Shown one piece after another: positions 26,501 to 37,648 of a DNA stretch of 64,000 nucleotides. Every line of letters starts with the position of its first letter. Position 1 is the first letter of the stretch. The notes under the pieces are model-generated. The model saw only the letters and a list, made by a program, of their open reading frames with translations. It made no database searches and was not told the DNA's origin. The position numbers were made by a program, and so were the translations under genes. Origin of the DNA: Manihot esculenta (taxonomy: Eukaryota; Streptophyta; Magnoliopsida; Malpighiales; Euphorbiaceae); NCBI RefSeq assembly GCF_001659605.2, contig NC_035178.2:1344159-1408158 (forward strand), read 5' to 3'.

Positions 26501-28125
26501 ATTTGAGGCTTGTATTATATTAATTTGGAATAAATGTGCATTTCTGGTTTGAGAAGAGAATTAATCTGAGGCATGTGTATCCAGACAGAAGTAAAGAGTC
26601 ATTCTCCCAGCTTGAAAGCATCTGAATGCACCATTACTGCTACACATGATCAGGATGTCACAAGTCAGGTACATATGATACTAAATTTTCCCTCCTTTAA
26701 TAATAGGAAAAAAAAAGGAATACATAAGCTGAGTTTACCTATATATTTAAGCTGAAAAAGAAATCAATAATTGTGCTTTTTATGCATTAGATGGGTGAGA
26801 GTGTTCATTCTCCTAGCCTCAGGGAATCTAAATATACTAAATCTCCAACATGGGATCAGGATATTTCTGTTCAGGTATGTAGGCTGTTCACCTTTTCTTT
26901 AAAATTAGGACGTCATTTCGTTGTTCCTTGAGAATATATGTGCATTCCTGCACTGGGAAAGCAATTCATATATGAGGTTTTATGTCTAGGTTGATGTGAA
27001 TGTTCATTCGCCCCACTCTGAGGCATCTAAATATAGTAGCACTCAGGATCAGGCTCAAGATTTTCTCACTAAGGTATGTAGGAGATAAGCTGCTACGTTC
27101 TTTTCAATAAGAAAGCTTGGCGTTGCTTTGGGATGATCAGTATGCTAATCATGTAGTTACTCCATCATTCCATCACTTATAGCCTATAGCATATGTATAT
27201 TTTGTTGGAAGAATCTTAATTTAGTGGGCTTGCAGCTTTAGCTTTTCTTTCTGATTTATATCCAAAAGTTAAGGGTAAACGGTAGGGGTAAAATGTCACT
27301 TTTATGCTCAGATGAACGTGATAATGTTCCGTAGCTCTTCATTTTCAACCCTTCTGTTTTTCAGAAACAATTGGATCTGCCCCCATCCGAGGAAGATGTT
27401 GCATCCAGCAAACAGTGCAACCTTGATTTGCCTGATTGTGAAATAAGATCTGACACTGTAAGGGTAAATGACACTTTCATTCTCAGATGAACGTGATAAT
27501 ATTCCGTAGCCCTTCATTTTCAACTCTGTTCTGTTTTTCAGAAACAATTGGATCTGCCACCATCCGAGGAAGATGTTGTATCCAGCAAACAGTGCAACCT
27601 TGATGTGCCTGATTGTGGAATAAGATCTGACAATTCATGCAAATCATTGAATTTGAAGAAACCTAAGAGGTTGGTTGTCTCTGTCATTCGTCAAGTTACA
27701 TTTATAACACTGATTACTGTTTATATGTCTTCCATAAAGGTGAATGTCAATTTCTAATGGATTCCTTAATTATATTGTAATAACCAGGAGACTTTTGCCT
27801 GCATCATCTATATTGCTGAGAGACATCACTGCTTTTGGAATTGAGGATGAGCCCCAGAAACCAAAAGTAAGTCAATCCTTTTTTTACTTGTATCTAGGAA
27901 AGGATCAAATTGAGAAGCAGTGCCTTAGTGCTCTAGTTTATGTAGAAGGATGACCTAATATAACGGAGGGAACAAAACCAGTAAATTGGAATGATATAAC
28001 TAGTTTTGAATTCTGCTTCATTTTTTCTGCAGGGGAATAGAGGTGGAAAGATATTGCCTGCTAATGAAAAAACTCAGGGCAGCATCTCTCTCCGACGGTT
28101 GCTTCAAAGCAATCTTCGTCTGTAG
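20571..28125 (+). CDS. Kinesin motor protein, KIN-6 type, with amplified-exon tail
   Basis: This is a microtubule motor, probably acting in division. Exons: 20571-21092, 21163-21362, 21530-21644, 21760-21854, 22314-22449, 22952-23017, 23213-23275, 23484-23534, 23717-23799, 23879-23993, 24279-24324, 24422-24576, 24653-24853, nine small exons in 25233-27073, then 27365-27457, 27542-27669, 27788-27866, 28033-28125. The frame stays open for about 997 residues. The motor begins ENLRVYLRIRPL after a Pro-rich N-terminus of about 80 residues. It carries the P-loop GPSGSGKT (201-208), SSRSQ in place of the usual SSRSH (about 310-314) and DLAGAE (343-348). LTRYLRDYLEG and VKPGEEDYLDTVYLLRQASP point to KIN-6 rather than KIN-7 or KIN-5. 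A short charged, probably coiled-coil segment (about 550-616) leads into the repeat tail (617-867), and the protein ends in a basic SLRRLLQSNLRL. The family is certain; the subfamily is from memory of plant KIN-6. Confidence 0.85.
25233..27073 (+). repeat. Array of nine tandemly duplicated 84-bp exons encoding 28-residue repeats
   Basis: Exons: 25233-25313 (81 bp), 25427-25510, 25674-25757, 25871-25954, 26113-26196, 26324-26407, 26585-26668, 26791-26874, 26990-27073. All are phase 0 at both ends with GT-AG borders. Two types alternate. Type 1 reads like xVKxHSPNLKASECxSTxTH then DQDVTSQ. Type 2 reads like VDESVHSPNLKESKCSSTPT then WDQDISTQ. The last exon is mixed. Introns match too: one class carries CTTTCTTTAAAATTAGAATG and GCACTGGGAAAG, the other TTATGCTTTAG. 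The real unit is thus an exon pair of about 440-470 bp repeated in tandem. Every exon can be skipped or added without changing the frame. Confidence 0.9.
27281..27640 (+). repeat. 177-bp tandem duplication containing a 93-bp exon
   Basis: The block around the exon KQLDLPPSEEDV (27365-27457) is repeated 177 bases downstream (exon 27542-27669). The duplication includes upstream intron sequence with CAGATGAACGTGATAAT and CGTAGC. The two copies are nearly identical, so this event is younger than the neighbouring nine-exon array. The downstream copy continues into an extra SCKSLNLKKPKR stretch. Confidence 0.9.
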
Positions 28126-31100
28126 CACGCAATTCTTTTTTATAATGCCAAGTTAGTACATAAAAATATTGATTCTGCATGGAATGGGAGGTCTTTTTTG
28201 TTTTAGTTGCGGCCTCCGCTTTAGTGTAGCTAGTCTCACGAGGCACAGAAGGATTGCCACCAGCCCGCCACTAACAGCCAATTTGTAGTTTTTCATTGTC
28301 CTAGGCTAGGCACCAAGCCCCTTCAATGGAATTGGGCTTTCACCTTGTAACAGACTCAACATTAACATTTTGGTATACAAGTCCGGTGGATATACCTTAA
28401 CGCAATGCAGCAGAACTCGGGTACATGTCTTACAGCACAGGAAATTAATGACTTTAATCCTAATGGTTTCGTCCCTTTCAAAATGTTTCTTCAAAAAATT
28501 TCAAATTAGAAAAGTAAGATATTTTTTTACCCGTCCCTTTCAAATTTCAATGGACTGAGTTCCGACAGGGAAGGGAAAAGACGGGCTCGAGACTTTTAGG
28601 GCTTCTATTTTATATGGAGCCCCAGAAGTGGACTGGGTCATGGCGCAATTCTTTGGCCACTGGGTCTGGTCTGGTCCACCAGGTTTGGGATATTTGGAAC
28701 TGTGAATTGCTTGTGGCCCGTTTCTATCGGCTCCAACACCTGATAATAGATGAGCTTTTCAATTTCATGGACAGGTTGTCTCCAAGGTACTTTCTGGGAC
28801 CTTTGATTGGAGATCCTAAGAATAGGATAATGAGTATGTCTAATTAGACTAATAAGTGGGATGTAATGTGTAGTATGACTGCACTCAACGTCTCAATCCC
28901 AGCTGATTAGCTAAGAACCTTTTTACGCCCTTATCTTTTTCCTCTTTTTGTTTCTTACTTTCGCAGGTCTTTTCGACACGAACCTTTAATTATCATCTCT
29001 ATTTCACAAATCCTTTTAGTGTCGACCCACTTGGCCTCAAAGCCTAAACCCCTCTTTCCCTCTTTGAAGCACAATGCCTCTTGCCTTCCAAATATAAAGA
29101 TTCTATTAATTAGAGAAGCTATAAATATAAACTTCACTGGGTCTTATTTTTTAAAAAAACTTCAATCTAAAAAATGGAGTATAATAATCTCATTCTCTTC
29201 AAACAAAATAATTTGACTTAGGGCTCTTAATTTTTTTTACAATAGTATAATTATTGTGGGAGAAAATCTATAATTATATGCATGTTATTTTTATAAAAAA
29301 AAAATTATCATGAGAAATTTTGTGGAAATGGCCCAAGCAATTTTGGCTCCATCTGATAATCTGTTGGCTTTTTTAACTCAGGTTCCAGTTTGACGAAGAG
29401 GCAGTTCACCAACAATTGACTGACTTGAATTTACAAATTATTTCACTACTGCATTTTTCTAATAAGACTGCTGCGGTGAATTTATGTATCCATATCTAAT
29501 TAAATATTACGACTTAATACACCTTATCAATGATAATGATGTGTTGAACCTTGACTTCAAAATTTGAATAGTAAAATGAAAGGTTTATTATGGTTGAATT
29601 TATGTTGAAAAAGGAATATATTTTTGAATATACTAATTAGAGGGTATTATATTTTAATTATAAAAGAATTACTATTATTTTCTTTTTCATGGAAAATTCT
29701 CCTTATATATATTTTTTACTTCCCAACCTCAACTCCAAAAATAGGACTGAAAAGAGAAGGGCAGTAATATCAGGTCAAGAGTGAAATCACAGTGATGATG
29801 ATCAAAATTTGACTTAGAATTTTCCAACGACCATTCCCCCACACACCCAAAAGTATCGAATCACTTGATGACTTGGTGAGTATCTAACTTATGGATTTGA
29901 ACCAAGAATATTCTTTAGTTGTTCCCTATTTGATTACGTTGCCGCTGTTAAGCTTTTCTACGACAAGATCAAGATTGTCACGAGAATTGTTCTTATTCTT
30001 CCATTTTATTATACATGCACAATCCAAAGGACCAAGGCCAATGATCCCCACATGAAATTTATAGTTACCACTGTTTATATCACAAGTAGAAAAGCCATAA
30101 TTTTAGAATTAGACGATACCCATATCTCATCCAACAAATTCCTTCAAACACAATGCGAAATTGCAAGCAGTTGTGTGCTCTTGTTTCAAGAGAAATGGAG
30201 GAGACTACATGCCTAGTATTATTTAGTAATACTAATTATTTTAACAGTGGGTAACTGTTCTGTTAATAGTTAATTAAAAATTTAAAAGAAAATAATTTTT
30301 TATAATTCAAGTATTTTGACATAGTATTCAATCTCATATATGAAGATTTAGATTATAAAATAGTTGTATGTTCCTAATAACTCTCCCCCACATTCACCCT
30401 TGTTTTTCTTTTTTTTTTGGGGTAAAATGTTAGCTTCCAAGCTTCAGCTTGCGTACTCCATGATGGGCAGTGGGATGGGAAGGTCCTCCACCAAACTTGC
30501 AACAAAAGGCAATATTATATGATCAGCAAAGACTTGAGGAAGCAACCATATAGAATTTACTACTATAAGCTTAACCTCACCACGTGAAAAGAAACAAAGT
30601 CATGATCAACAGCCAAGCTTGGATCCTTTTGAAGATGTTCTTTTTGCAGTCTTTATTTTGGCTCTTTTATCACATGCATACGCAAGAATGTTTCGAATTT
30701 CTATCATATATACTGGACTGGCATTTTAATGTCATCCTCACACATGTTTATTGCTCCACACAGCTTTAAGCTATTTTAAATGGGGAGATCTGAAAATTCC
30801 TACGATTTTATGGCCGGCTTGGAATTGCTATATGCCTACTTTAAAGCTCCGTTTAGCTTCGCAATTTGCATAAAAATCGAAGCTCTAAATGGTACTTTTC
30901 AAAAAGTACAGGCATTTGCATAAAATCCATACATCCAAATGGTACTTTTTTTCTGGCAAATGTCATCCTTTTATATTAGGATGCTAATAATTATTGTTAT
31001 TTGGAATTTTTAAAGAAATGTTCAGTCATTTAAAATAAACAAATTTATAAAACTTATATTTTCTTTTTTCCAAAATCAGAGTTTGTAGTGACTAAACTCA

Positions 31101-31757
31101 TTGGGCTTTTGATCAAGAAGAGTGATTTTATGTCAATTTTTTTTATTATAACTGTAACTTCACAAGAATCTTTTGTTTATTAGCTATTTTGAGGATATTC
31201 TTATCTAATTTAAATTCGGTGTTTAATTATCTGACTGAAATGCTAAAAATAATTAGGATTTTTTAATAAATATAAATAAAATAATCAGTGGTTTGACTAT
31301 ATAATAAGATTATGAATATAGAAACAATTTATTTGTTTATTTATAAAACCTTTTAATTAATTAAATATAATACAGGAGCATCACACGTGTATAACTTTAC
31401 AAAGGCATGGAAAGAAAAGGATGTGCTCCTTTCTTTTTCAGCTTGTCCATTCCCTGACCGGCTGAACCTCCTTTAAGCGAAACTCATTACAAAAAGGCCC
31501 ACATTAAAAGCATACCCAAAATTGACAGTTTTTAAATAAAATTAAAAATTACTTATATTTTTAAATATCCATTGTTACCGATTGACCGGACAACCAGGTT
31601 TCTCCCGGCCAACGGCTCTTGCACGCGTCGCTCGTGTATTTACCCAATTGCGAACTAAAACTGACCAGAAAATTGAATTATAAAAATTCAAAATTCACCC
31701 AAAAAATGTTAATCAAATAAAAAAAGGAAAAAAAGAATTGCACGAAGAAGAAACGTT
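28126..31757. other. Intergenic region, no gene seen
   Basis: The first few hundred bases are the 3' flank of the kinesin. The rest is AT-rich with short ORFs only (for example 28614-28847, 30584-30769) that lack codon bias or family motifs. The last 150 bases are probably the promoter of the next gene. Confidence 0.5.
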
Positions 31758-32016
31758 GCTCTCTCTCTCTCTCTCTCTCTCTGCTTCCGAAAAAAAGGCT
31801 TCACAGAGAACAAAGCGAGGGTTTTGTGAAGTGAGATAAAAGAAGAAAACGAAGCTTTTTGGAAAGAGAAAGCTAAGAATTCAGTCACTGAAGAGAGAAT
31901 TTCTCCAGAGACTGAAAGTTCTTGATTCAGATAATCACGCGGACACTGGAGTCTTCTCTGTTTCAGCTGTATCTCCGCTAGGGTTTCATTTCATTTCAGT
32001 GTATTAATTTATCAAG
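31758..32016 (+). other. Probable non-coding first exon of the TFIIS-domain gene, with (CT)n
   Basis: A CT microsatellite (31758-31782) is followed by a purine-rich leader and CGCTAGGGTTTCATTTC, a telo-box-like motif common in plant 5' leaders. A clean donor ATCAAG/GTAAAC stands at 32016. The matching acceptor is TTGCAG at 34554-34559, about 110 bases before the ATG at 34670. That gives a 2.5-kb leader intron, in which I see no gene. Confidence 0.6.
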
Positions 32017-34669
32017 GTAAACTCCGTGCCATGCTTGCAATTACTTTTTTTTTTTTCCTTTTCCATTTTGATTTATATGCCTATCCATTCATTTCCATTT
32101 CTGGAGGTTTGAGCTGTTAATTGCATATTTCTCTGCATTAATTTTGATAATCTAAACTAAGTTCTCAAATCCCATTTAGTTTATATCATATTTTACAGTA
32201 CAGAGCTACAAAGCTAGGGTTTTCTTTGGTTTTCTGCTTGTGCTTTTGAATTCTAGGGATCGATCTTCTCTGCTTATGGTAATTGCTAGTGTTCTTATCT
32301 GGAGTGGTTCTACTAGGCCTTTCAGAGGAAATTTAAAAAGCCAAAAACTTTTCTTTTTATTCTCTGTTTTAAGTTGATTGGTTTTGCATTGTATGTGACT
32401 GTTTTCTGTTCACTTTTTTTTCTAAAAATTCAATTTATTGTTTATGCTTTGATTTCATTGCTATTTCCTTGATCACAACTCTTATGTGCACTTTCAGGAT
32501 TGAAACGACGTCTAATTGTTGAAACTATCAATAAATCTATTCTTGCTGCTCTTAAAAACTGATTTTCATGTGTCCTGCAATTCTAATAGTAAAACATTAG
32601 CCTCAGATTTGACCATTTTCTTCATTTCTGCAAGTTGTATTTTCATAACCTGGCGTGAGTAGCTTGTTTTCATGGTTTTTTTTTTTAAATGATTTTGTCT
32701 CATTGAACTTGTTGTTAAGAGTGGTCTCTATATTCGCATACATGTGTTTGTGAAGGGTTTTTAAAAATATGTTGAATATATATTGCCTATGATTTATGCA
32801 AACGTTGAGAAGTGTGCATTTTTTTCCCCATATTTGTATGGCGGCAGTGTCTCTGGTTCTAAGACTCTAAAATTGCCTTTATGCTTTGTTTGCTTGATAG
32901 TCAAGTCAATGTGTGCAATGCATGATTTAAAAAATGTAACATATGTCAGCATTCTAGTAGATATCATATTCAGAATTCATAAGCATTGCTGCATAACATG
33001 CATATTGATCCTTTTGTTTATATATGAGTATTCGGCCTCTGCTTCAATGTTATTGCCTTTGTTTTGCCAATATGCACAATATAAGATGTTTGGTCTTTAC
33101 ATAATTTCCAAGGAGAATTAAAATCTTCCTTTAAATTGCAAATTGAATAGTATCTTTCTTCCATGCATTTATTTTGGTTTGTTGGATGTCATATCTTAAA
33201 ATCTTTTTCTTTTTTAAATTAAATATGCTTTGTGTTTATGAATGTGACAAACAGAAGGGAAGGACAAATGCCAAGTACTTGAGAAACTAAAATAGCCAAT
33301 CGTTCTGCCACTGTGAAAACTCCATGGAGAAGTTTCGCTTGATATTTTTCTGTACTTCTGATGTTTTCTTTTTAGATGCACAAACATAAAAATATGTAGA
33401 CCAACTTTTTCTGAAGATGAGACATTTATTTTTCTCGGATTGCTTGAGCAAGTCCTGTACTTTGTTAACAAGGACAAAACTCTTAAATGGGAGCAAACCG
33501 TCTCCTAAGAATGCATAACATAATGTCTAACTGATGCCATTTCCTTACATAGACAATCAAATTGAGATTCTTGACTTTAGCTAATTAAGTGATTTTCAAT
33601 TTGTATGAGACTACATTTTCTGACATTCATGGGAATCTCCAATGGATGAGCTTGTGTATCCTTTTAAGAATTTATTGATTAAATCCAAGGGACAAATTAT
33701 GTCTACATAAAACTAAGTCAGTTTTGCACGTGTTTCTCGTTACCTTAGGATCAGCAGAAACGGGAGGATCCTGCAACAAGTCTGAATTGATTTAATGTAT
33801 GTGGCAATTTGTTCTGTGTAGGTTCCTTCTTTTTTTTTCTGTTATTAAGGAGCATGAGTGTTTATTAGTTGTTTTGGCCCTTTAATTGCAAAAAATAGTA
33901 AATAAGGCTAGATTAGTGATTGTTTTAGTTTAATGAAAATTCATTAATGACCATTCCTCTTTGGGGTTTTTGCTTTTGTATTTTTTTGGGCTCGCTTTCC
34001 ATATGTGATATATGAATGTTCTTATACATGAGCTCTGTAACAAAACCATAGACATCAGAACATCACTGGGAGTGTTGTAGAATATACTCGCTGTCAAAAC
34101 TCTGTCCTCAATGTTTTTGTATGATAAAAGTCATTTTGCCAAGGGGAGAAGCCATTCCTTAATTTCTGCAGTGGTTCAATTTGTGCCACATGTCTGCAAA
34201 AGAATAACATCACAAATGGAATTATATTATTTGGATTTAGTTGGTGATAGTTGAGCATACAAATAAGTTGTTGTTATGTTCTCAAAATATAATAGCTCAT
34301 TTATGCTACCACATTTTCAGCGTTCGGTGAATCTGGGTTCAATATTTGAGTCTGTTATTTTAGTTTTCTGCTTCGTAGCAGTTTTGCAAATAGTAATAGA
34401 GCATCTGCTGCCATATCAAAGTTATGTTCTCTAGTGTACTTATTTTTTGAATTTCTACATATTATAAGCTAATAATTATTATATCAAGTTATCAACCAGC
34501 TACTTCATACAGTCTGGACTCTGGAGCTTTTTCTTAGAAGTTTTTTCCCCTGCTTGCAGGTTAGCCTGTAATTATATTGTTCAGAAAGTTAACTGTTTCT
34601 ATGGAAAAGAAAAGATCAGTATACCACAAGGACTTATTTTATACTTGGAGGTGTGAAATGTGAAACACT

Positions 34670-37648
34670 ATGACTCTTGAAGATTTCTTTACACTGACGG
34701 AGATGAAGGATGGGCTCACAGCCCCTTCTCGAGTGCATGAGCTGGTTGCTGTAATGCAGAAAGAGAAAGATTGTATTGTGAAGAATGTTGGTGATGCAAC
34801 CAGGCATTGGGCTGCTGTTGCAAGCACTATTGCTGCTACCGAGAATAAAGATTGTCTTGATCTTTTTATTCAATTAGATGGACTCTGGTTTATAGATAGA
34901 TGGTTAAAGGATGCTCAAAAGTTTGGTAATGACACAGCTGATGGTTTTGTAGAAGAGTCTATTACTGCACTTCTAAAAGCACTGGAGAAACTGCAAGTAG
35001 ACAAGGAGAGTTCCGTTTCTTCTGGGATTTGGATTACCATCAACAATCTTCTTGACCATAGTAGCTCTCGTGTTCAGGAAGGAGCAAGGGCACTGTTTGA
35101 TAGCTGGAAGCAAGGTAGGGTTAGTGATACAATTCATCATGATGTTCAGAGTGCAGGGGCAGTTTGTGATGCCATTGTGCTCGCCAATGAGAACAATAAA
35201 GCACAAAATGCTGCTGTAGATGTTACTCTTTTCAAAGGAAATGCTGATGTAGAAAATAATGCAGCCAGGGATGGAGATTTACATTCAAAAATTCCGAATT
35301 GTCATCCTTCAGAAAAGGATGAAGATGTACCTCTTACTACATCTTTAATGTCAAACTCTGTTGAAGAGAGTCCTCAATTGAATGAAAAGTCCCCAAGGGG
35401 TGATGTTGAAGGAACTGCTTTAACGGAGACTCATAGTGTTCCCATTCCCAAGGGACAAAAGAATGAGCCAGAGTTGGATGCTTCAAGGAAGCTTGTCAGT
35501 TTCTCTGACAAAGGTATAGCAGCTTCTCTCTCCGGTAAGGTGGGACCTGGAGCTAGTTCTCCTAATGTTGATGTTGCCATTGCTAAAGAGATATTGGCAG
35601 AACCTGCATATGAAAACAATGTTGATGCCAAAGAGGCTGAATCTGGTCAAAACAGTACTGCATTTGGTGATGCAGGAATATCTGTATCTCCATCGAAAGC
35701 TGGGACAGATGATGTGGGATTTATAGATCATAGTAATGCGCATAATTCTATGGTTAAAGATGATGGTTCTCCTGACAGTCTGCAGGACTCATCTGACAGT
35801 GACAAGAGATTGGAGAAAACTGAGTATATTGGGACTCCTTTTTCAAGAACTGCAGAAATTGGAGCAATGGATGATGATCAACAGCATAGCAGTGATGGAG
35901 CTGAAGATTTAAGAAACGATTCCCAGTTCTCTAAACCAAAGATGGATACCCAGGGCCCTGGTCCAATTGACAGGAGGAGATCTGATGTTGAGCTTGAATA
36001 TGGGATTGTTGATGCTCTAGAAGTTGCTAGGCAAGTTGCTCAAGAAGTGGAGAGAGAGGTGGTAGGATTCAGAGAACCATCTTGCAGCTCATCTTCGGAG
36101 AAAACCAGGGAAAGAAGTGTTGGGGAGCCAGGTACTCCAGATTCTGTAAATGTGAAGCTGGACCCACATTTCCCTATAGAAGACATTCCAACTGGACAAA
36201 ATCAGTCTTCTGAAGCATATCATGGGGAAGAAGGGCGCTTAATTAATTCCAACAATGTGGAAAATGAAGCAGAAAATGGCACGCATGAGTTGGAGTCCTC
36301 ACAGGTGACCGAAGTGGCTCCAGAACCTGAAGTTAATACAGAGAAAGGATTATGCGACTTTGATCTGAATGAAGAAGTCTGTTCTGATGATATGGATCGT
36401 CCATTGAATCCCATCTCTACTCCAATTTCAGTTGTTTCAGCTTCAAGGCCAGCAGCAGCTTCTGGATCTCCTTCGGCACCTTTGCAGTTTGAGGGCATTC
36501 TTGGATGGAAAGGGTCAGCAGCTACTAGTGCTTTTCGACCTGCTTCACCACGCAAGATTTCTGATGGCGATAAGAATCTTGAGACTGGGAGAATCAGCAG
36601 AAGTTCAAGACAGAGACAGGACAGCCTTGATATTGATCTCAATGTAGCTGAGGATGGAGATGAGAAGGTGATGGACTTAATCTCAGGAAGACCCATTCCA
36701 GTCTCATCTGGTATGCATTCTGGGGAATCTTCACTAGAAGTGGGCCCAAGAAGATCAGGAAGACCCAACCTGGATTTAAATCGCATCAGTGATGATGGTG
36801 ATGCTCCACCACCAGGTTTGAGGATGGAAGGACAGCTGTTTCACCCCCGGAATGGCCATCGCAGCCCATCTCCTGCTTCTTCATCATCATCTATGCAGCC
36901 TTCACTGAGGAACTTTGATTTGAATGATAGGCCTCTTTTTCACAATGATTCGTCAGACCAAGGGCTCTATCTTCGCAACCAAAGTGCAAGCGCTTTTGGA
37001 GGTTCTAAATCAGGTGATCCAGTTATTTCTATCATGGGCACTAGAGTTGAAGTGGGTAGTAGAACGGACGCCGTTAGAAAGGATTTTGCTCCTCAAAATC
37101 CGTCCTTGCCAAATGGCAAGCCACTGGATCATGCACTGGATGCAAATGTGGCAAGAATGGGAGGCGTTCTCAGGATTCCAACTGTGTCATATGGACATTC
37201 TCCTGTTCTTGGGTACAATGGGCTGACAACAGCACCAACCATGTCCATCTCCTCAGCTGTATATGGATCTGGTGCCCCAGTTCCCTACATGGTCGATTCA
37301 AGAGGAGCTCCTGTGGTACCTCAAATTCTGGGTTCTACATCTGTTGTTCCTCCGGCTTACTCCCAACCCTCATTCATGATGAGTATGACCAATGCACCCC
37401 TAAGTTTAAATGGTGCAGGTCCCTCGCGGCTTAACTTTGATCTGAATTCTGGTTTTGCAATTGAAGGAGGTCCTGGGGGTTTGAGGCAACTTTTCATGAC
37501 GGGTCAAGGCAGGTCAATGGAAGAGCATTTGAGGACCAACGTTCAACCCTCCTCGAGCTCTGTAGTGGGTGGGAAAAGAAGGGAACCGGACGGTGGTTGG
37601 GAGCCTTACTCTTTGCAATATAAACATCCGCAGCCTCCATGGAGATGA
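34670..37648 (+). CDS. TFIIS N-terminal (LW) domain protein with DLN motifs, 992 aa
   Basis: A single coding exon of 993 codons with strong coding bias. Residues about 25-150 form a TFIIS N-terminal/LW domain (LVAVMQKEKDCIVKNVGDAT, LFIQLDGLWFIDRWLKDAQK, WITINNLLDHSSSRVQEGAR), a helical bundle that docks on transcription elongation and chromatin proteins. The middle is acidic and disordered. The C-terminal half carries DLN motifs at about residues 563, 653, 700, 749 and 922; FDLNDRP at 749 fits the DLNxxP form of EAR repression motifs. It ends GGKRREPDGGWEPYSLQYKHPQPPWR-like basic/aromatic sequence. It resembles the plant TFIIS-family proteins related to SUO but lacks the BAH domain, like the shorter Arabidopsis homologue. 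A nuclear role in transcription is expected; the partner is unknown. Confidence 0.88.
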   Translation: MTLEDFFTLTEMKDGLTAPSRVHELVAVMQKEKDCIVKNVGDATRHWAAVASTIAATENKDCLDLFIQLDGLWFIDRWLKDAQKFGNDTADGFVEESITALLKALEKLQVDKESSVSSGIWITINNLLDHSSSRVQEGARALFDSWKQGRVSDTIHHDVQSAGAVCDAIVLANENNKAQNAAVDVTLFKGNADVENNAARDGDLHSKIPNCHPSEKDEDVPLTTSLMSNSVEESPQLNEKSPRGDVEGTALTETHSVPIPKGQKNEPELDASRKLVSFSDKGIAASLSGKVGPGASSPNVDVAIAKEILAEPAYENNVDAKEAESGQNSTAFGDAGISVSPSKAGTDDVGFIDHSNAHNSMVKDDGSPDSLQDSSDSDKRLEKTEYIGTPFSRTAEIGAMDDDQQHSSDGAEDLRNDSQFSKPKMDTQGPGPIDRRRSDVELEYGIVDALEVARQVAQEVEREVVGFREPSCSSSSEKTRERSVGEPGTPDSVNVKLDPHFPIEDIPTGQNQSSEAYHGEEGRLINSNNVENEAENGTHELESSQVTEVAPEPEVNTEKGLCDFDLNEEVCSDDMDRPLNPISTPISVVSASRPAAASGSPSAPLQFEGILGWKGSAATSAFRPASPRKISDGDKNLETGRISRSSRQRQDSLDIDLNVAEDGDEKVMDLISGRPIPVSSGMHSGESSLEVGPRRSGRPNLDLNRISDDGDAPPPGLRMEGQLFHPRNGHRSPSPASSSSSMQPSLRNFDLNDRPLFHNDSSDQGLYLRNQSASAFGGSKSGDPVISIMGTRVEVGSRTDAVRKDFAPQNPSLPNGKPLDHALDANVARMGGVLRIPTVSYGHSPVLGYNGLTTAPTMSISSAVYGSGAPVPYMVDSRGAPVVPQILGSTSVVPPAYSQPSFMMSMTNAPLSLNGAGPSRLNFDLNSGFAIEGGPGGLRQLFMTGQGRSMEEHLRTNVQPSSSSVVGGKRREPDGGWEPYSLQYKHPQPPWR

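Noticed and set aside
25233..27073. Regularly spaced short repeats resembling a CRISPR-like or satellite array
   Set aside because: The repeated segments are open, phase 0 and bounded by GT-AG sites in frame with the kinesin, so they are exons. The spacers are related introns.
36220..36786. 188-codon minus-strand ORF opposite the TFIIS-domain gene
   Set aside because: It lies inside a 992-residue plus-strand frame with clear domain and motif content. The minus frame is a Ser/Leu-rich shadow.
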